Below, piece after piece: positions 28,473-37,928 of a stretch of 64,000 nt of DNA. The position numbers and the translations under genes are program-made. The DNA comes from Marivivens aquimaris (GTDB lineage: Bacteria > Pseudomonadota > Alphaproteobacteria > Rhodobacterales > Rhodobacteraceae), in the NCBI RefSeq assembly GCF_015220045.1, contig NZ_JADBGB010000001.1, positions 3,093,001-3,157,000 of the forward strand. Reading direction: 5' to 3'. The first letter of the stretch is position 1; the number at the start of each line of letters is the position of its first letter. The notes below the pieces were generated by a model, which had not been told where the DNA came from, did not search any database, and saw only the letters and a program-made list of their open reading frames with translations.

Positions 28473-29264
28473 ATGTCTGAACTTGCTATCGACCGCACGA
28501 TCGACCGTAGCACCATGAAGGTCTCGGACGAGGTGGCTATCCAGATCACCAACATGAACAAGTGGTACGGCCAATTCCACGTTCTGCGTGATGTGAACCT
28601 GACCGTTAACCGTGGTGAGCGCATCGTTATCTGTGGCCCGTCGGGCTCGGGTAAATCGACGCTGATCCGCTGTATCAACCGCCTCGAAGAACATCAGGCC
28701 GGTCAGATCATCGTGGACGGTACGGAACTGACCTCCGACCTCAAGAACATCGACAAGATCCGTTCCGAGGTCGGCATGTGCTTCCAGCACTTCAACCTGT
28801 TCCCGCACCTGACCATTCTGGAAAACTGCACTCTGGCGCCGATCTGGGTCCGTAAGGTTCCCAAGAAAGAAGCCGAAGAGACCGCGATGCACTACCTTGA
28901 AAAGGTGAAGATCCCCGATCAGGCCCATAAGTATCCGGGCCAGCTTTCGGGTGGTCAGCAGCAGCGTGTGGCGATCGCCCGCTCGCTCTGCATGAAGCCG
29001 CGCATCATGCTGTTCGACGAACCGACCTCGGCTCTCGACCCCGAGATGATCAAGGAAGTTCTCGACACTATGATCGAGCTCGCAGAAGAGGGCATGACCA
29101 TGCTCTGTGTGACGCACGAAATGGGTTTTGCCCAAGCTGTCGCGAACCGCGTGATCTTCATGGACCAAGGCCAGATCATCGAACAGAACGAGCCGCACGA
29201 GTTCTTCAACAACCCGCAGTCGGATCGTACCAAGCTGTTCCTGTCGCAGATCCTCGGTCACTGA
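28473..29264 (+). CDS. aapP: General L-amino-acid ABC transporter, ATPase
   Basis: The ATP-hydrolysing subunit of the Aap system. The 263-residue protein has Walker [10 protein letters not shown] (55-63), signature LSGGQQQR, Walker [15 protein letters not shown] and the H-loop CVTHEMGF. The start MSELAIDRT follows TAAGGAGACCTGAC; the frame is open further upstream into aapM but without a binding site. A strong terminator follows. Confidence 0.96.
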   Translation: MSELAIDRTIDRSTMKVSDEVAIQITNMNKWYGQFHVLRDVNLTVNRGERIVICGPSGSGKSTLIRCINRLEEHQAGQIIVDGTELTSDLKNIDKIRSEVGMCFQHFNLFPHLTILENCTLAPIWVRKVPKKEAEETAMHYLEKVKIPDQAHKYPGQLSGGQQQRVAIARSLCMKPRIMLFDEPTSALDPEMIKEVLDTMIELAEEGMTMLCVTHEMGFAQAVANRVIFMDQGQIIEQNEPHEFFNNPQSDRTKLFLSQILGH

Positions 29265-29284
29265 TCTGCTGCAAATCCAAAGAG

Positions 29285-29314
29285 AAAGGCCCGGCGTTTG
29301 CCGGGCCTTTTTTA
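29285..29314. terminator. Terminator between aapP and sixA (convergent)
   Basis: An 11-bp perfect stem (29285-29295 with 29300-29310), GTTT loop and flanking A and T tracts. It can serve both the plus-strand aap operon and the minus-strand sixA transcript. Confidence 0.9.
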
Positions 29315-29797
29315 TTCCAGATCTTTGGGAATGACGAAGTCGGTGACTTTGCCCTTTTCAATGTCCCGCCAACTGTCCTGTTCGAAATCCAGAACCGTGG
29401 TCGCAAGCGTCGGATAGGCGTGGAATTTCGGATGTGCAGCAGGCTCGGCCGCAAGCGCGTATGCCAGCTCCCCGATGCCTGGATTATGGCCGATCAGAGC
29501 GACGCAAGCCTCGTCATGCGTTGAAAGCTCGCGGAACATGACGTCAGGCGTTGCGAGATAGAGCGCATCTTCGTAGATCACTGTGGTTTCCAGCGCGAGC
29601 AGGTCCAGCGTTTCACGCGTCCGCACAGCAGCAGAGCAAAGCACGACGTCCGGCACATAGCCGTTCTTACGCAGCCAACGTCCTACCAATGGCGCCTGCC
29701 TGCACCCACGTTCGTTCAGATTGCGCTCTTTGTCCGGCTGGTTCAGGTCACCCCAATCCGATTTTGCGTGGCGGATCAGGATCAGTCGTTTCGGCAT
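29312..29797 (-). CDS. SixA-like histidine phosphatase
   Basis: The 161-residue protein belongs to the histidine phosphatase superfamily: RHAKSDW (residues 9-15) holds the phospho-accepting His, and a second His lies in LIGHNPGIGE. E. coli SixA dephosphorylates phosphohistidine on HPt-type or PTS proteins; the target here is unknown. The start at MPKRLILIRH is chosen by homology. It overlaps by 16 bp the 3' end of the iron-sulfur gene broken by the insertion sequence, so its normal transcription from upstream may be interrupted. Confidence 0.88.
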   Translation of the reverse strand: MPKRLILIRHAKSDWGDLNQPDKERNLNERGCRQAPLVGRWLRKNGYVPDVVLCSAAVRTRETLDLLALETTVIYEDALYLATPDVMFRELSTHDEACVALIGHNPGIGELAYALAAEPAAHPKFHAYPTLATTVLDFEQDSWRDIEKGKVTDFVIPKDLE

Positions 29798-29963
29798 CTT
29801 AGGAACTCTTGCAATGAATAGGCGGACTGGGCAGCGGGGCGATTGGCCGAGCCGATAGGGCATGACCTTCTGACGCGGCAACCCATCGTCAAGCAATCAC
29901 GACCGGCTGGCGATCTCAGAAAGGTGGCGCATTTCGCGGTATCGTAGCCATCGGCGGTCAATG

Positions 29964-29967
29964 CGTC
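29964..29967. repeat. Target-site duplication, left copy
   Basis: CGTC directly left of the element matches CGTC directly right of it. Confidence 0.85.
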
Positions 29968-30046
29968 TGACCTGCCCCCAAGAAACTGGGCCATTCAAAA
30001 GGAGAGTTTGTTCTCGTAACGTTCGAAGCAACGAGGAGAACAAAGA

Positions 30047-30313
30047 ATGCGTAAATCACGTTTCACGGAAGAACAGATTGTCCGGATTTTGCAGGAATAT
30101 ACGGCCGGGGCGAAGGTCGCGGAGCTGTGTCGCAAGCATGGCATGTCGGATGCGACGCTCTACAAGTGGAAGAGCCGGTATGGGGGCATGCAGGTTTCCG
30201 AACTGCGCCGCCTGAAAGATCTGGAAGCCGAGAACGCTGAACTCAAGCGGCTTCTGGCGGATGCCATGCTCGACAATTCGGGTCTGAAAGGGCTGCTGGC
30301 AAAAAACTCCTGA
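30047..30313 (+). CDS. IS3-family transposase OrfA
   Basis: The 88-residue protein is the DNA-binding part of the transposase: a helix-turn-helix (EEQIVRILQEYTAGAKVAEL, then GMSDATLYKWKSRYGGM) followed by a leucine-zipper-like helix. Near its end the heptamer A-AAA-AAC (30301-30307) lies in the correct frame for -1 slippage into orfB. Without slippage translation stops at 30313. Confidence 0.95.
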   Translation: MRKSRFTEEQIVRILQEYTAGAKVAELCRKHGMSDATLYKWKSRYGGMQVSELRRLKDLEAENAELKRLLADAMLDNSGLKGLLAKNS

Positions 30314-31206
30314 CGCCTGCACACCGCCGGGATGCCGTGAAGACGCTGATGGCGGATCATCAGTTCACGGAGCGGCGGGCGTGCAGGCTGGTCGGGATTT
30401 CGCGGTCGAGCCTGGCCTATCGGGCACGGCCAGACCGCCATGTGCGACTTCGAGAACGCCTGATCACTCTTTCAGGCAAACACAGGAGGTATGGTTATCG
30501 CATGCTGCATGCCAAGCTTGTCCGCGAGGACTTCAAGGTGAACGTGAAGGTCGTCGAGCGCCTCTATCGGGAGGAGCGCCTATGGCTGCGCCGGACGAAG
30601 CGCAAGAAGATCCCGCGCGAGGCGCGTGAGGGCAGTTGGTGCCCGATCGCTGCCAACCAGCGTTGGTCGCTCGACTTCACCAGCGATGCGTTGGCCAATG
30701 GCCGGAAGTTCCGCACCGCCAATCTCAAGGACGATTGCACCCGCGAATGCCCGGTGATCGAGGTGGACTTTTCTCTGCCTGGTGAGCGGGTTGTGGAAAT
30801 GCTGGAGCGGGTTGCCCGGGAGCGAGGATACCCCGATATCCTGGTCGTTGATAACGGCCCGGAACTTCGTGGTCGGGCCATGGACAGATGGGCCGATGAT
30901 CACGGCGTGCAGCTGTATTTCATCGACCCGGGGAAACCTACGCAGAATGCTTACATCGAGAGCTTCAACGGGCGGTTCCGCGAGGAATGCCTGAACCAGC
31001 ACTGGTTCACGAGCATCGGTGAAGCCCGAGAGATTATCGAAGAATGGAGGGCCGATTACAATACGGAACGCCCGCACAGCAGCTTGAAGTATCAGACGCC
31101 GGAGGAGTTCGCCGCAGCGCGGCCCTTCGACAAAACGCAATGGGCACCGACGCTTGAGCTACCTGATGGCTCCGCGCCTGCGCCCATTGCTCACGCAGCC
31201 GAATGA
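30307..31206 (+). CDS. IS3-family transposase OrfB (DDE integrase), made by -1 frameshift
   Basis: The catalytic half of the transposase. The frame opens right after the slippery site and has a GTG at 30337 that could start a separate 289-residue OrfB. The DDE triad is visible: D in WSLDFTSD, D in LVVDNGPE and E in NAYIESFNGRFREE. Normal expression is probably the OrfAB fusion; free OrfB may also be made. Confidence 0.93.
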   Translation, partial: LLTPAHRRDAVKTLMADHQFTERRACRLVGISRSSLAYRARPDRHVRLRERLITLSGKHRRYGYRMLHAKLVREDFKVNVKVVERLYREERLWLRRTKRKKIPREAREGSWCPIAANQRWSLDFTSDALANGRKFRTANLKDDCTRECPVIEVDFSLPGERVVEMLERVARERGYPDILVVDNGPELRGRAMDRWADDHGVQLYFIDPGKPTQNAYIESFNGRFREECLNQHWFTSIGEAREIIEEWRADYNTERPHSSLKYQTPEEFAAARPFDKTQWAPTLELPDGSAPAPIAHAAE

Positions 31207-31266
31207 TGGCACACAAAAGGGGAACAGGCTCTTCTCACAAGTGGCCCTGAGAAAAGGGGCAGGTCA

Positions 31267-31270
31267 CGTC
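31267..31270. repeat. Target-site duplication, right copy
   Basis: CGTC, identical to 29964-29967. Confidence 0.85.
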
Positions 31271-31732
31271 GACAGGGCAGGAGGAGAGGCACGGGCGCCG
31301 TTCGCAGGTGGGGCAGGGTGCCGCAGGTGCGTCGATGCTTACAGGTTTGTCGAAGGCAAGTGCGCCGCGAAAAGACGCAAACAGTCCCGCCGTCCCGTCG
31401 GCAAGGAGCATGACTGGCGAGGCGCATGCCCCAGCCTTGATGGCCCATCTGTAGAACGGGCGAAACGGCGGCCCGGTGAACGGAAACAGCGGCTCTGCAC
31501 CCAATGTCTCGGCAATTTCGCCGATCACACGGGCAGACCAGCTATCGAGTGGGTCGGCATGGCCGTCGGTCCATTCGGGCGACGAGGTGAATACGCTCCA
31601 GAAATGCGGTTCATCGGGTGCCAACATGACAACGGCCTGCACCTCATCGGGCAGGCCGTCATCGACATCGGGTTTGAAGGCGCCAGCTGCGCGCAGGCCG
31701 TGCTTGGCCATTATTTCGCGCAGCGCGTCCAA

Positions 31733-32608
31733 TCAGGTGCGCGGAACGACGCGCGGCGGCGTGGTGCGGATCATTGAACCCGCGCCGTGCTCCGTGAAGA
31801 GCTCGAGAAGGCAGGCGTTGGACACGCGGCCGTCCATGATGACCACGGCGCGGACACCGTCCTCGACCGCTTTCAGCGCGGTTTCGGTTTTCGGGATCAT
31901 GCCGCCCGCGATGGTGCCGTCAGCGATCATGTCGCGCACGTCATCGGGGGTCATCTGTGTGACGATTTCGCCTTCCTTATTCTTCACGCCCGATACGTCG
32001 GTCAATAGAAGCAGGCGGTCGGCTTTGAGGGCGCCCGCAATCGCGCCCGCTGCGGTGTCGCCGTTCACGTTGAAGGTCTCGTTGTCCTTCATACCGGTTG
32101 CTACCGGCGCGATGACAGGGATGATGCCCGCAGCAAATAGGTCGCGCAGAACCTGCACGTTCATCTCGACCGGCTTGCCGACGAAACCGAGTTCCGGATC
32201 ATCCGCCTCGCAGACCATCATGTCGTCGTCTTTGCCCGACAGACCGACAGCGCGGCCACCTTCGTCCATGATCGCCTGAACGATCCGTTTGTTGACCAGG
32301 CCGGTGAGGACCATCTCGACGACTTCAACGGTTTTCTTGTCGGTCACGCGCTTACCGCGCACCCACTCGGACTCGATGCCGAGCTTCGAAAGCATGTCGT
32401 TGATCATCGGGCCGCCGCCGTGCACGACGACAGGGTTCACGCCGACCTGGCGCATCAGGACGATGTCGCGGGCAAACTCCGCCATCGCTTCCTGATCGCC
32501 CATGGCGTTGCCGCCGAATTTGACCACGACGATCGCGCCCGAGTATCGCTGCAGGTAAGGCAGTGCCTCTGACAGCGTGCGTGCGGTTGCAATCCAATCT
32601 CGGTTCAT
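31733..32608 (-). CDS. argB: Acetylglutamate kinase
   Basis: ArgB phosphorylates N-acetyl-L-glutamate in arginine synthesis. The 291-residue enzyme has the Lys-containing [12 protein letters not shown] (K30), the substrate loop VVHGGGPMI and the C-terminal nucleotide-binding region. The start [12 protein letters not shown] is chosen by family length; the open frame runs 27 codons further up without support. It follows engB by 37 bp and is directly abutted by the iron-sulfur gene (TGA then TTG). Confidence 0.96.
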   Translation of the reverse strand: MNRDWIATARTLSEALPYLQRYSGAIVVVKFGGNAMGDQEAMAEFARDIVLMRQVGVNPVVVHGGGPMINDMLSKLGIESEWVRGKRVTDKKTVEVVEMVLTGLVNKRIVQAIMDEGGRAVGLSGKDDDMMVCEADDPELGFVGKPVEMNVQVLRDLFAAGIIPVIAPVATGMKDNETFNVNGDTAAGAIAGALKADRLLLLTDVSGVKNKEGEIVTQMTPDDVRDMIADGTIAGGMIPKTETALKAVEDGVRAVVIMDGRVSNACLLELFTEHGAGSMIRTTPPRVVPRT

Positions 32609-32645
32609 TTCTTGTTTCCTCACGTCCGGTCCCTTTCCGGGTTGG

Positions 32646-33296
32646 TCAGTCGATAGCGGAGATAATAGCGCGCAAAGTTGCAATGCCATCGCCTTTGTCG
32701 GACGACGTCAGCACAATTTCGGGGAATGCAGCAGGGTGACGCGAAAGCGCTTCACGCGTTGCTTCCAGCGATTCATTCAGCTGCTTCTGCCCGATCTTGT
32801 CGACTTTGGTCATCACGACTTGGAAGGTCACGGCAGAACGGTCGAGCAGAGTCATGATCTCTTCATCGACCTTTTTCGCGCCGTGGCGCGCGTCGATCAG
32901 AACGAAAACGCGGCGCAGGGTCTGGCGACCTGAAAGGTACTGTTTGAGCAGATTCTGCCACTTTTCGACCACGGCGACGGGCGCATTTGCGTAACCGTAG
33001 CCAGGAAGGTCGACGATGTAGCGTTCGTCACCGACGGTGAAATAGTTGATTTCCTGCGTACGGCCCGGCGTGTTCGACGCCCGCGCGAGGCCCTTGCGGC
33101 CAGTCAGCGCGTTGATCAGGCTCGACTTGCCGACGTTTGAACGACCGGCAAAACATACCTCGAGCCGGTCCGCGGGCGGCAGGCCGTTCATCGCGACGAC
33201 GCCCTTGAGGAAGTCGACGGGGCCAAGGAAAAGCTTGCGGCCGGTTTCGAGAGTGAACTCGTCAGGCTGTTCGACAATCGGAAAAGTCAGTTGCAT
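32646..33296 (-). CDS. engB: Ribosome-biogenesis GTPase EngB/YihA
   Basis: EngB (YsxC) is an essential GTPase for 50S assembly in several bacteria. The 216-residue protein has G1 GRSNVGKSS (51-59), the G2 Thr in [13 protein letters not shown]3 DLPGYGYA and G4 TKVDKI. It lies between yidC and argB after a terminator. Confidence 0.96.
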   Translation of the reverse strand: MQLTFPIVEQPDEFTLETGRKLFLGPVDFLKGVVAMNGLPPADRLEVCFAGRSNVGKSSLINALTGRKGLARASNTPGRTQEINYFTVGDERYIVDLPGYGYANAPVAVVEKWQNLLKQYLSGRQTLRRVFVLIDARHGAKKVDEEIMTLLDRSAVTFQVVMTKVDKIGQKQLNESLEATREALSRHPAAFPEIVLTSSDKGDGIATLRAIISAID

Positions 33297-33310
33297 CGGG
33301 GTTCCCCTGT

Positions 33311-33334
33311 AAAAGGGCCGCCCTGAGGCGGCCC
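33311..33334 (-). terminator. Terminator between yidC and engB
   Basis: An 8-bp perfect stem (33315-33322 with 33327-33334) with a four-base loop is followed, on the minus strand, by TTTT. It probably lowers readthrough from yidC into engB-argB. Confidence 0.75.
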
Positions 33335-33341
33335 GATGTGT

Positions 33342-35117
33342 TTACTTCGTTGCGTCGGCTTTGTTCTTGCGGAGCCCGCCGAACATGTTGCCGAGCACAT
33401 CGGGCTTATGTCCGTGGCTTCGCATGATGCCATACTGCTGCACGAAAGTAATCGTGTTGTTGGTGATCCAGTAGAGCACCAGACCCGAAGCGAAATTGCC
33501 GAGCATGAACATGAAGATCCAAGGCATCCATGCGAAGATCATCTTCTGCGACGGATCGGCAGGGGCCGGATTCAGCTTCTGCTGCAGCCACATCGAGATA
33601 CCCAGCAGGATCGGCAGGATGCCGAGCGAGATGATCGCGAGGAAGCTGGTCGGCTCCGGCGCGGCCCACGGCAGCAGACCGAAGAGGTTCAGGATCGACG
33701 ACGGATCAGGCGCAGACAGGTCGTTGATCCAGCCAATCCAAGGCGCATGACGCAGTTCGAGCGTGACGAAGATCACCTTGTAGAGCGAGAAGAAGATCGG
33801 AATCTGCAGCAGCATCGGCAGACAGCCGGACGCCGGATTGACCTTGTTGTCGCGGTAGAGCTTCATCATGCCCTGCTGCAGACCAGCACGGTCATCGCCC
33901 ATACGCTCTTTGAGCTTCTCCATTTCGGGCTGCAGTTCCTTCATTTTCGCCATGGAAACGTAGGATTTGTAGGAAAGCGGCAGCACCAGCGCCTTCAGAA
34001 CGAAGGTCAGGACGATGATCGACCAACCCATGTTGCCAATGAGCGCGTGAATGTTGTGGAGGAGCCAGAAGATCGGCTTTGTCAGGAAGAAGAACCAACC
34101 CCAGTCGATGGTGTTGATGAAGTTAACGATGCCACCATCGTTCTGGTAGGCGCGGATGGTTTCCCATTCCTTGGCGCCTGCGAAGAAGCGGGTCGAAACA
34201 GTCGTCTCGCCGCCGGCAGCGACGGTTTCGCTCGGCATGATGGCATCGGCTTCGTAGACGTCATTGGTGCCGAAATAGCGCGAAATGGCTTCGAACGGAC
34301 GGGTCTGATCGGGGATCAGCGTCGTCATCCAGTAGTGGTCGGTATAGCCGATCCAGCCGCTTTCGGTGACTGTTGTACGGTCGGCGGCGGTTTCGTCGGC
34401 GATGTCTTTGTATTTGATCTGGTCGAGCGAGCCGTCGGCCATGCGGATCAGGCCTTCGTGCAGAACGAAGAAGCCTTCGAGATCGTCCGGTTCGGTATAG
34501 CGACGGATCAGGCCGTAAGGCGCAACGGTTGCGTCTGCGTCGCCATTGTTAACGACAGACTGATCGATGGTGATCATGAACTTGTCGTCGACGGTATAGG
34601 TGTTGCGGAAGGTCAGGCCGGCGCCGTTGTCCCATTTGATAGTGACGGGGCTGTCGGGGCTGAGCGTTTCGCCCTCTTCCAGTTCCCACATTGTGTCCGG
34701 GCCAGGAACGGCGTCGGCGGCGACGCCCTGATTGGCGCTCCATCCGAAGCTGGCGAAGTAGGCATCGGTGCTGCCCGAGGGGCGCAGCAGATGGATCGTG
34801 TCCGAATCCTCTTCGACCGAAACGCGGTAGTCGGTCAGGTAGAGGTCATCGAGGCGGCCGCCCATCAGGTTGATCGAACCCGACAGCTCAGGCGACTCGA
34901 TCGGAACGCGCGGTGTGTCAGCTACGACTTCGGTCGGGACAGCTGCCACGCCCGGAGTTGCCGAGTTCGCGACAGGTGCATCAAGCGTTTGTTCTGCGGC
35001 GACATCCTCGGCCACTGCGGGAGATTGCTCCGGCAGGGGGAAGAGGGTGTACCACACGCCGAGCACACCCGCGCAAAGCACGAGCGCCAACAGCATATTT
35101 CTGTTCTGATTGTCCAT
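33342..35117 (-). CDS. yidC: Membrane protein insertase YidC
   Basis: YidC inserts inner-membrane proteins alone or with SecYEG. The 591-residue protein has the N-terminal anchor helix (residues 8-26), a large periplasmic domain of about 300 residues and the five-helix YidC/Oxa1 core (MGWSIIVLTFVLKALVLPLSYKSY onward, NPASGCLPMLLQIPIFFSLY). It is in the minus-strand block with rpmH-rnpA-yidD, the usual alphaproteobacterial linkage, but here ttcA and an EAL gene lie between. Confidence 0.97.
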   Translation of the reverse strand: MDNQNRNMLLALVLCAGVLGVWYTLFPLPEQSPAVAEDVAAEQTLDAPVANSATPGVAAVPTEVVADTPRVPIESPELSGSINLMGGRLDDLYLTDYRVSVEEDSDTIHLLRPSGSTDAYFASFGWSANQGVAADAVPGPDTMWELEEGETLSPDSPVTIKWDNGAGLTFRNTYTVDDKFMITIDQSVVNNGDADATVAPYGLIRRYTEPDDLEGFFVLHEGLIRMADGSLDQIKYKDIADETAADRTTVTESGWIGYTDHYWMTTLIPDQTRPFEAISRYFGTNDVYEADAIMPSETVAAGGETTVSTRFFAGAKEWETIRAYQNDGGIVNFINTIDWGWFFFLTKPIFWLLHNIHALIGNMGWSIIVLTFVLKALVLPLSYKSYVSMAKMKELQPEMEKLKERMGDDRAGLQQGMMKLYRDNKVNPASGCLPMLLQIPIFFSLYKVIFVTLELRHAPWIGWINDLSAPDPSSILNLFGLLPWAAPEPTSFLAIISLGILPILLGISMWLQQKLNPAPADPSQKMIFAWMPWIFMFMLGNFASGLVLYWITNNTITFVQQYGIMRSHGHKPDVLGNMFGGLRKNKADATK

Positions 35118-35239
35118 CTGAACTGCCTATTTCGCCTTATTTTGGTCGGGTTGGTTCAACAGGCCACAGGCTCAAAGGTCAAGCGGTTTTGCGATGTTTT
35201 GCAGGCGAACGGGCTTTTGTTTACTCACATTTGCGAAGG

Positions 35240-36754
35240 TCAGCACGCCCTGAGATGTTGGGTCGGTGGGCTGATCCGCTGTGCCGTGTAGTTCGAAATC
35301 CAGTCGTCCACGAGTTCCGGCGCAAGCGGGCGAGCAATGCCGTAGCCTTGGACCTCGTGACAGCCCAGCTGGGCCAGTTTCGCGCGCTCCTCCGACGTTT
35401 CGACCCCTTCGGCAAGAGTTTGAAGGCCCAGCCGCTCCGCCATCGTCAAAATCGCAGCCACCATTTTCTGTTGTTCAACATCTTTGTCGATCCCCGAGAC
35501 AAAGGAACGGTCGATTTTGATACGTCCGACCGCGTAGTTGCGGATCGACGTGATCGATGCGTGGCCCGTGCCGAAATCGTCTAGATCAAGACTGCATCCG
35601 AGGCGCGCGAGGCCGGAAAGATTGCTAAACAGGACCTCATCCGCCTGATTGGCGACGACCGTTTCCAGCACTTCGACGGCGATGCGGTCGGGAAGAAGGT
35701 GATACGACCCGACGCGACACCGAATACGGTCGACAAGGTTGCTGGCATGGAGTTCCTCGCTGGAGAAATTCACACCAACACGCGGCACGGTGAAACCCTT
35801 CTGGTCCCAGCGCGTGATGGCTTCGAGCGTGTCGTTCAGGATCACCTCGCCGAGCCGATGCATCATATTGGCCTGCGCAATGGCTGGCAGGAAATCGAGG
35901 GGCGGGATCAGGCCCCGGTCGGGATGTTGCCAACGGGCAAGCGCCTCAAAGCCGGTAATCTCGCCTGTCACCGTCGATACTTGCGGCTGGAAAAACGCGC
36001 GGATCTCTCCGTCGTGGAAGGCGCGGCTGATCTGTTGCATCAGGCTGTTGCGCGCTTCAATGCGGCTGCGCATGGCTGGGGAGTAACTGCGAACGGACGA
36101 TGGACCGTGGCGTTGCGCCTCTATCAGCGCATTAGTCGTTGCTTGCAGCAGGTCTTCGGTTCGGGTCGACGAAATGCGGTCGGACATCGAGAACCCGATG
36201 GAAGCCGTCATGTGAACGTTCATCCGTCCCACGATTAGCGGACGTTTGACTGCTTGCTGGATGCGGGAGGCGAGCTCTAGTGAGTCTTCGATGTCAGGTT
36301 TGCTCGACAGATCGGTCATGACGGCGAAAGAAAATCCGTCCATGCGTGAAATCAGGTCGGTCTCTCGAATGTTCAGCTTGATCCGATATGCGACGATCCG
36401 CAGGATTTCTTCGATCCCGTCGCGGTCGTGCACTTCTTCCAGCAGCTTGTGCCGGTCGATCTCAATCAGGAACAGTGTGCTGAATTTACTCCGCCGCTGT
36501 GCCTGAACCAATCGCCGGTGCGCAGCGGTCGTGAACGCATCGCGGGTCATCAGGTCGGTCACGCGGTCCAGCTGTACATCGCGCGATAAAGCTTTCAAAA
36601 GAACCGGAGGGATGGCAGCGCCAGCAACAAGGCCCGCGTAGCCAAGCGTCTCGAAACCGGCGAAAGCTCCGATTGGCGTGATGACCGAAAGCGGCACACT
36701 TTCAATTGTGCGCCGCAGGTTCTGGGTCACAGCATTGTACCCGATATTCAACAT
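35240..36754 (-). CDS. Cyclic-di-GMP phosphodiesterase-like protein (degenerate GGDEF + EAL)
   Basis: The 504-residue protein has a hydrophobic N-terminal part (about 18-55), a GGDEF domain whose active site is RMDGF (137-141) instead of GGDEF, and a C-terminal EAL domain with an intact EAL (270-272), NFS, LDDFGTG, KIDRSF and EGVET motifs. It therefore probably hydrolyses c-di-GMP and lacks synthase activity; the GGDEF part may bind GTP or regulate. It sits 61 bp after ttcA and 122 bp before yidC, on the same strand; whether it is co-transcribed is unclear. Confidence 0.9.
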   Translation of the reverse strand: MLNIGYNAVTQNLRRTIESVPLSVITPIGAFAGFETLGYAGLVAGAAIPPVLLKALSRDVQLDRVTDLMTRDAFTTAAHRRLVQAQRRSKFSTLFLIEIDRHKLLEEVHDRDGIEEILRIVAYRIKLNIRETDLISRMDGFSFAVMTDLSSKPDIEDSLELASRIQQAVKRPLIVGRMNVHMTASIGFSMSDRISSTRTEDLLQATTNALIEAQRHGPSSVRSYSPAMRSRIEARNSLMQQISRAFHDGEIRAFFQPQVSTVTGEITGFEALARWQHPDRGLIPPLDFLPAIAQANMMHRLGEVILNDTLEAITRWDQKGFTVPRVGVNFSSEELHASNLVDRIRCRVGSYHLLPDRIAVEVLETVVANQADEVLFSNLSGLARLGCSLDLDDFGTGHASITSIRNYAVGRIKIDRSFVSGIDKDVEQQKMVAAILTMAERLGLQTLAEGVETSEERAKLAQLGCHEVQGYGIARPLAPELVDDWISNYTAQRISPPTQHLRAC

Positions 36755-36815
36755 TGTCTTGTCCTTCGCCGTAGCAGTCTTGCCGCCACGCTAAGGAACA
36801 ACGTTGACCGGATCG

Positions 36816-37682
36816 TTAACGCAGATCGGGAATATCGTTAGAATTGTTCTGTTTGCGCTCGCCGATCTCGAGGCCCTTGAAGTCGAACAGAGCGGGGTCG
36901 AGCAGGTGCGACGGGCGTGTATTCATCAGCGCGCGGAACATCTTTTGGCGGCGACCAGGGGCGTTCTTTTCCCACTGATCGAGCATCCCTTTGACCTGCA
37001 TACGCTGAAGGCCGTCCTGCGAGCCGCAGAGGTCACAGGGAATAATCGGGTAATTCATCGACTTGGCAAACTTCTCGCAATCGGCCTCGGCAACGTATGC
37101 GAGGGGACGATAGACGAACAGATCGCCGTCCTCGTTTACCAGTTTCGGCGGCATCGTTGCGAGGCGCGAGCCGTGGAAGAGGTTCATGAAGAACGTTTCA
37201 AGGATGTCGTCGCGGTGGTGGCCGAGCACAACAGCGCTGCATCCTTCCTCGCGCGCGATCCGGTAGAGGTTACCGCGGCGCAGACGCGAGCAGAGCGCAC
37301 AGTAGGTGCGGCCCTGAGGGACTTTATCGACAACGATGGAGTAGGTGTCCTGATACTCGATCCGGTGCGGAACGCCCATGTCCTCAAGGAACTTCGGCAG
37401 CACGGTCGACGGAAAGCCAGGCTGGCCCTGATCGAGGTTGCAGGCAAGGATATCGACGGGCAGCAGGCCGCGCCACTTCAGTTCATAGAGAACCGCGAGC
37501 AGTGTATAGCTGTCCTTGCCGCCCGACAGGCAGACCAGCCAGCGCGCGTCGCGTTCGATCATGCCGAAATCGTCGGTCGCCTGACGCACATTCTGCACGA
37601 TGCGTTTGCGCAGCTTCTTGAATTCGGTCGACTTGGGAGCGCCGTGGAAGAGCGGGTGGATGTCGTCGAGATCGTCGAGCAT
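36816..37682 (-). CDS. ttcA: tRNA 2-thiocytidine(32) synthetase
   Basis: TtcA thiolates C32 in some tRNAs using ATP and an iron-sulfur cluster. The 288-residue protein has the PP-loop SGGKDS (53-58), the CxxC pair CALC (128-131) and a later CDLC. It lies 24 bp after yidD on the minus strand. Confidence 0.95.
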   Translation of the reverse strand: MLDDLDDIHPLFHGAPKSTEFKKLRKRIVQNVRQATDDFGMIERDARWLVCLSGGKDSYTLLAVLYELKWRGLLPVDILACNLDQGQPGFPSTVLPKFLEDMGVPHRIEYQDTYSIVVDKVPQGRTYCALCSRLRRGNLYRIAREEGCSAVVLGHHRDDILETFFMNLFHGSRLATMPPKLVNEDGDLFVYRPLAYVAEADCEKFAKSMNYPIIPCDLCGSQDGLQRMQVKGMLDQWEKNAPGRRQKMFRALMNTRPSHLLDPALFDFKGLEIGERKQNNSNDIPDLR

Positions 37683-37706
37683 GGCGGCCTCCGAAGGCGC
37701 TATCTA

Positions 37707-37928
37707 TCAGTCAGGTACGTTGTCGATGCCGGAGCTGCCCCAAGGGTGGCAGCGCAGCAGGCGGTGAACTGTGAGGTAGGTGCCCTTGATCCCACCGTGC
37801 TTTTCCAGCGCTTCCATCGCGTAGGCAGAGCATGTCGGCTGGAAGCGGCAGCTGTGGCCGATGTAGGGCGACAGGACCACGCGGTAGGCGCGCACGGGCA
37901 GAGATATGACCCACGCGAGCGGGGTCAT
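37707..37928 (-). CDS. yidD: Membrane protein insertion efficiency factor
   Basis: The 73-residue protein has the YidD core YRVVLSPYIGHSCRFQPTCS and HPWGSSGIDNVPD with the conserved Cys pattern. It assists YidC-dependent insertion in E. coli. It overlaps rnpA by 4 bp. Confidence 0.96.
   Translation of the reverse strand: MTPLAWVISLPVRAYRVVLSPYIGHSCRFQPTCSAYAMEALEKHGGIKGTYLTVHRLLRCHPWGSSGIDNVPD

Larger units (their letters stand above)
29968..31266 (+). mobile_element. Complete IS3-family insertion sequence (IS407-like), 1299 bp
   Basis: The ends are imperfect inverted repeats: both begin TGACCTGCCCC, then diverge partly (left CAAGAAACTGGGCCA, right TTTTCTCAGGGCCA). A 4-bp direct repeat CGTC flanks it, the size typical of the IS407 group. 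It carries orfA and orfB with an intact -1 frameshift signal. Intact ends, intact frames and a clean duplication indicate a recent, probably functional insertion. Confidence 0.93.
29782..31732 (-). pseudogene. Iron-sulfur (ferredoxin-like) protein gene interrupted by an IS element
   Basis: Two pieces of one gene flank the insertion sequence. The 5' piece (31732-31267) codes about 155 residues: a conserved domain with LAPDEPHFWSVFTSSPEW and FPFTGPPFRPFYRWA, then a Cys cluster CPTCERRPCLSSCPVD. The 3' piece (29967-29782) continues ALTADGYDTAKCATFL and C-x4-GC-x-VRRSCPIG, ending 60 residues later. Deleting the element plus one copy of the 4-bp target duplication joins the two in frame to about 215 residues, so the gene was intact until recently. 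The Cys pattern suggests a 4Fe-4S cluster. The start is TTG 31732, directly after the argB stop. Confidence 0.9.
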
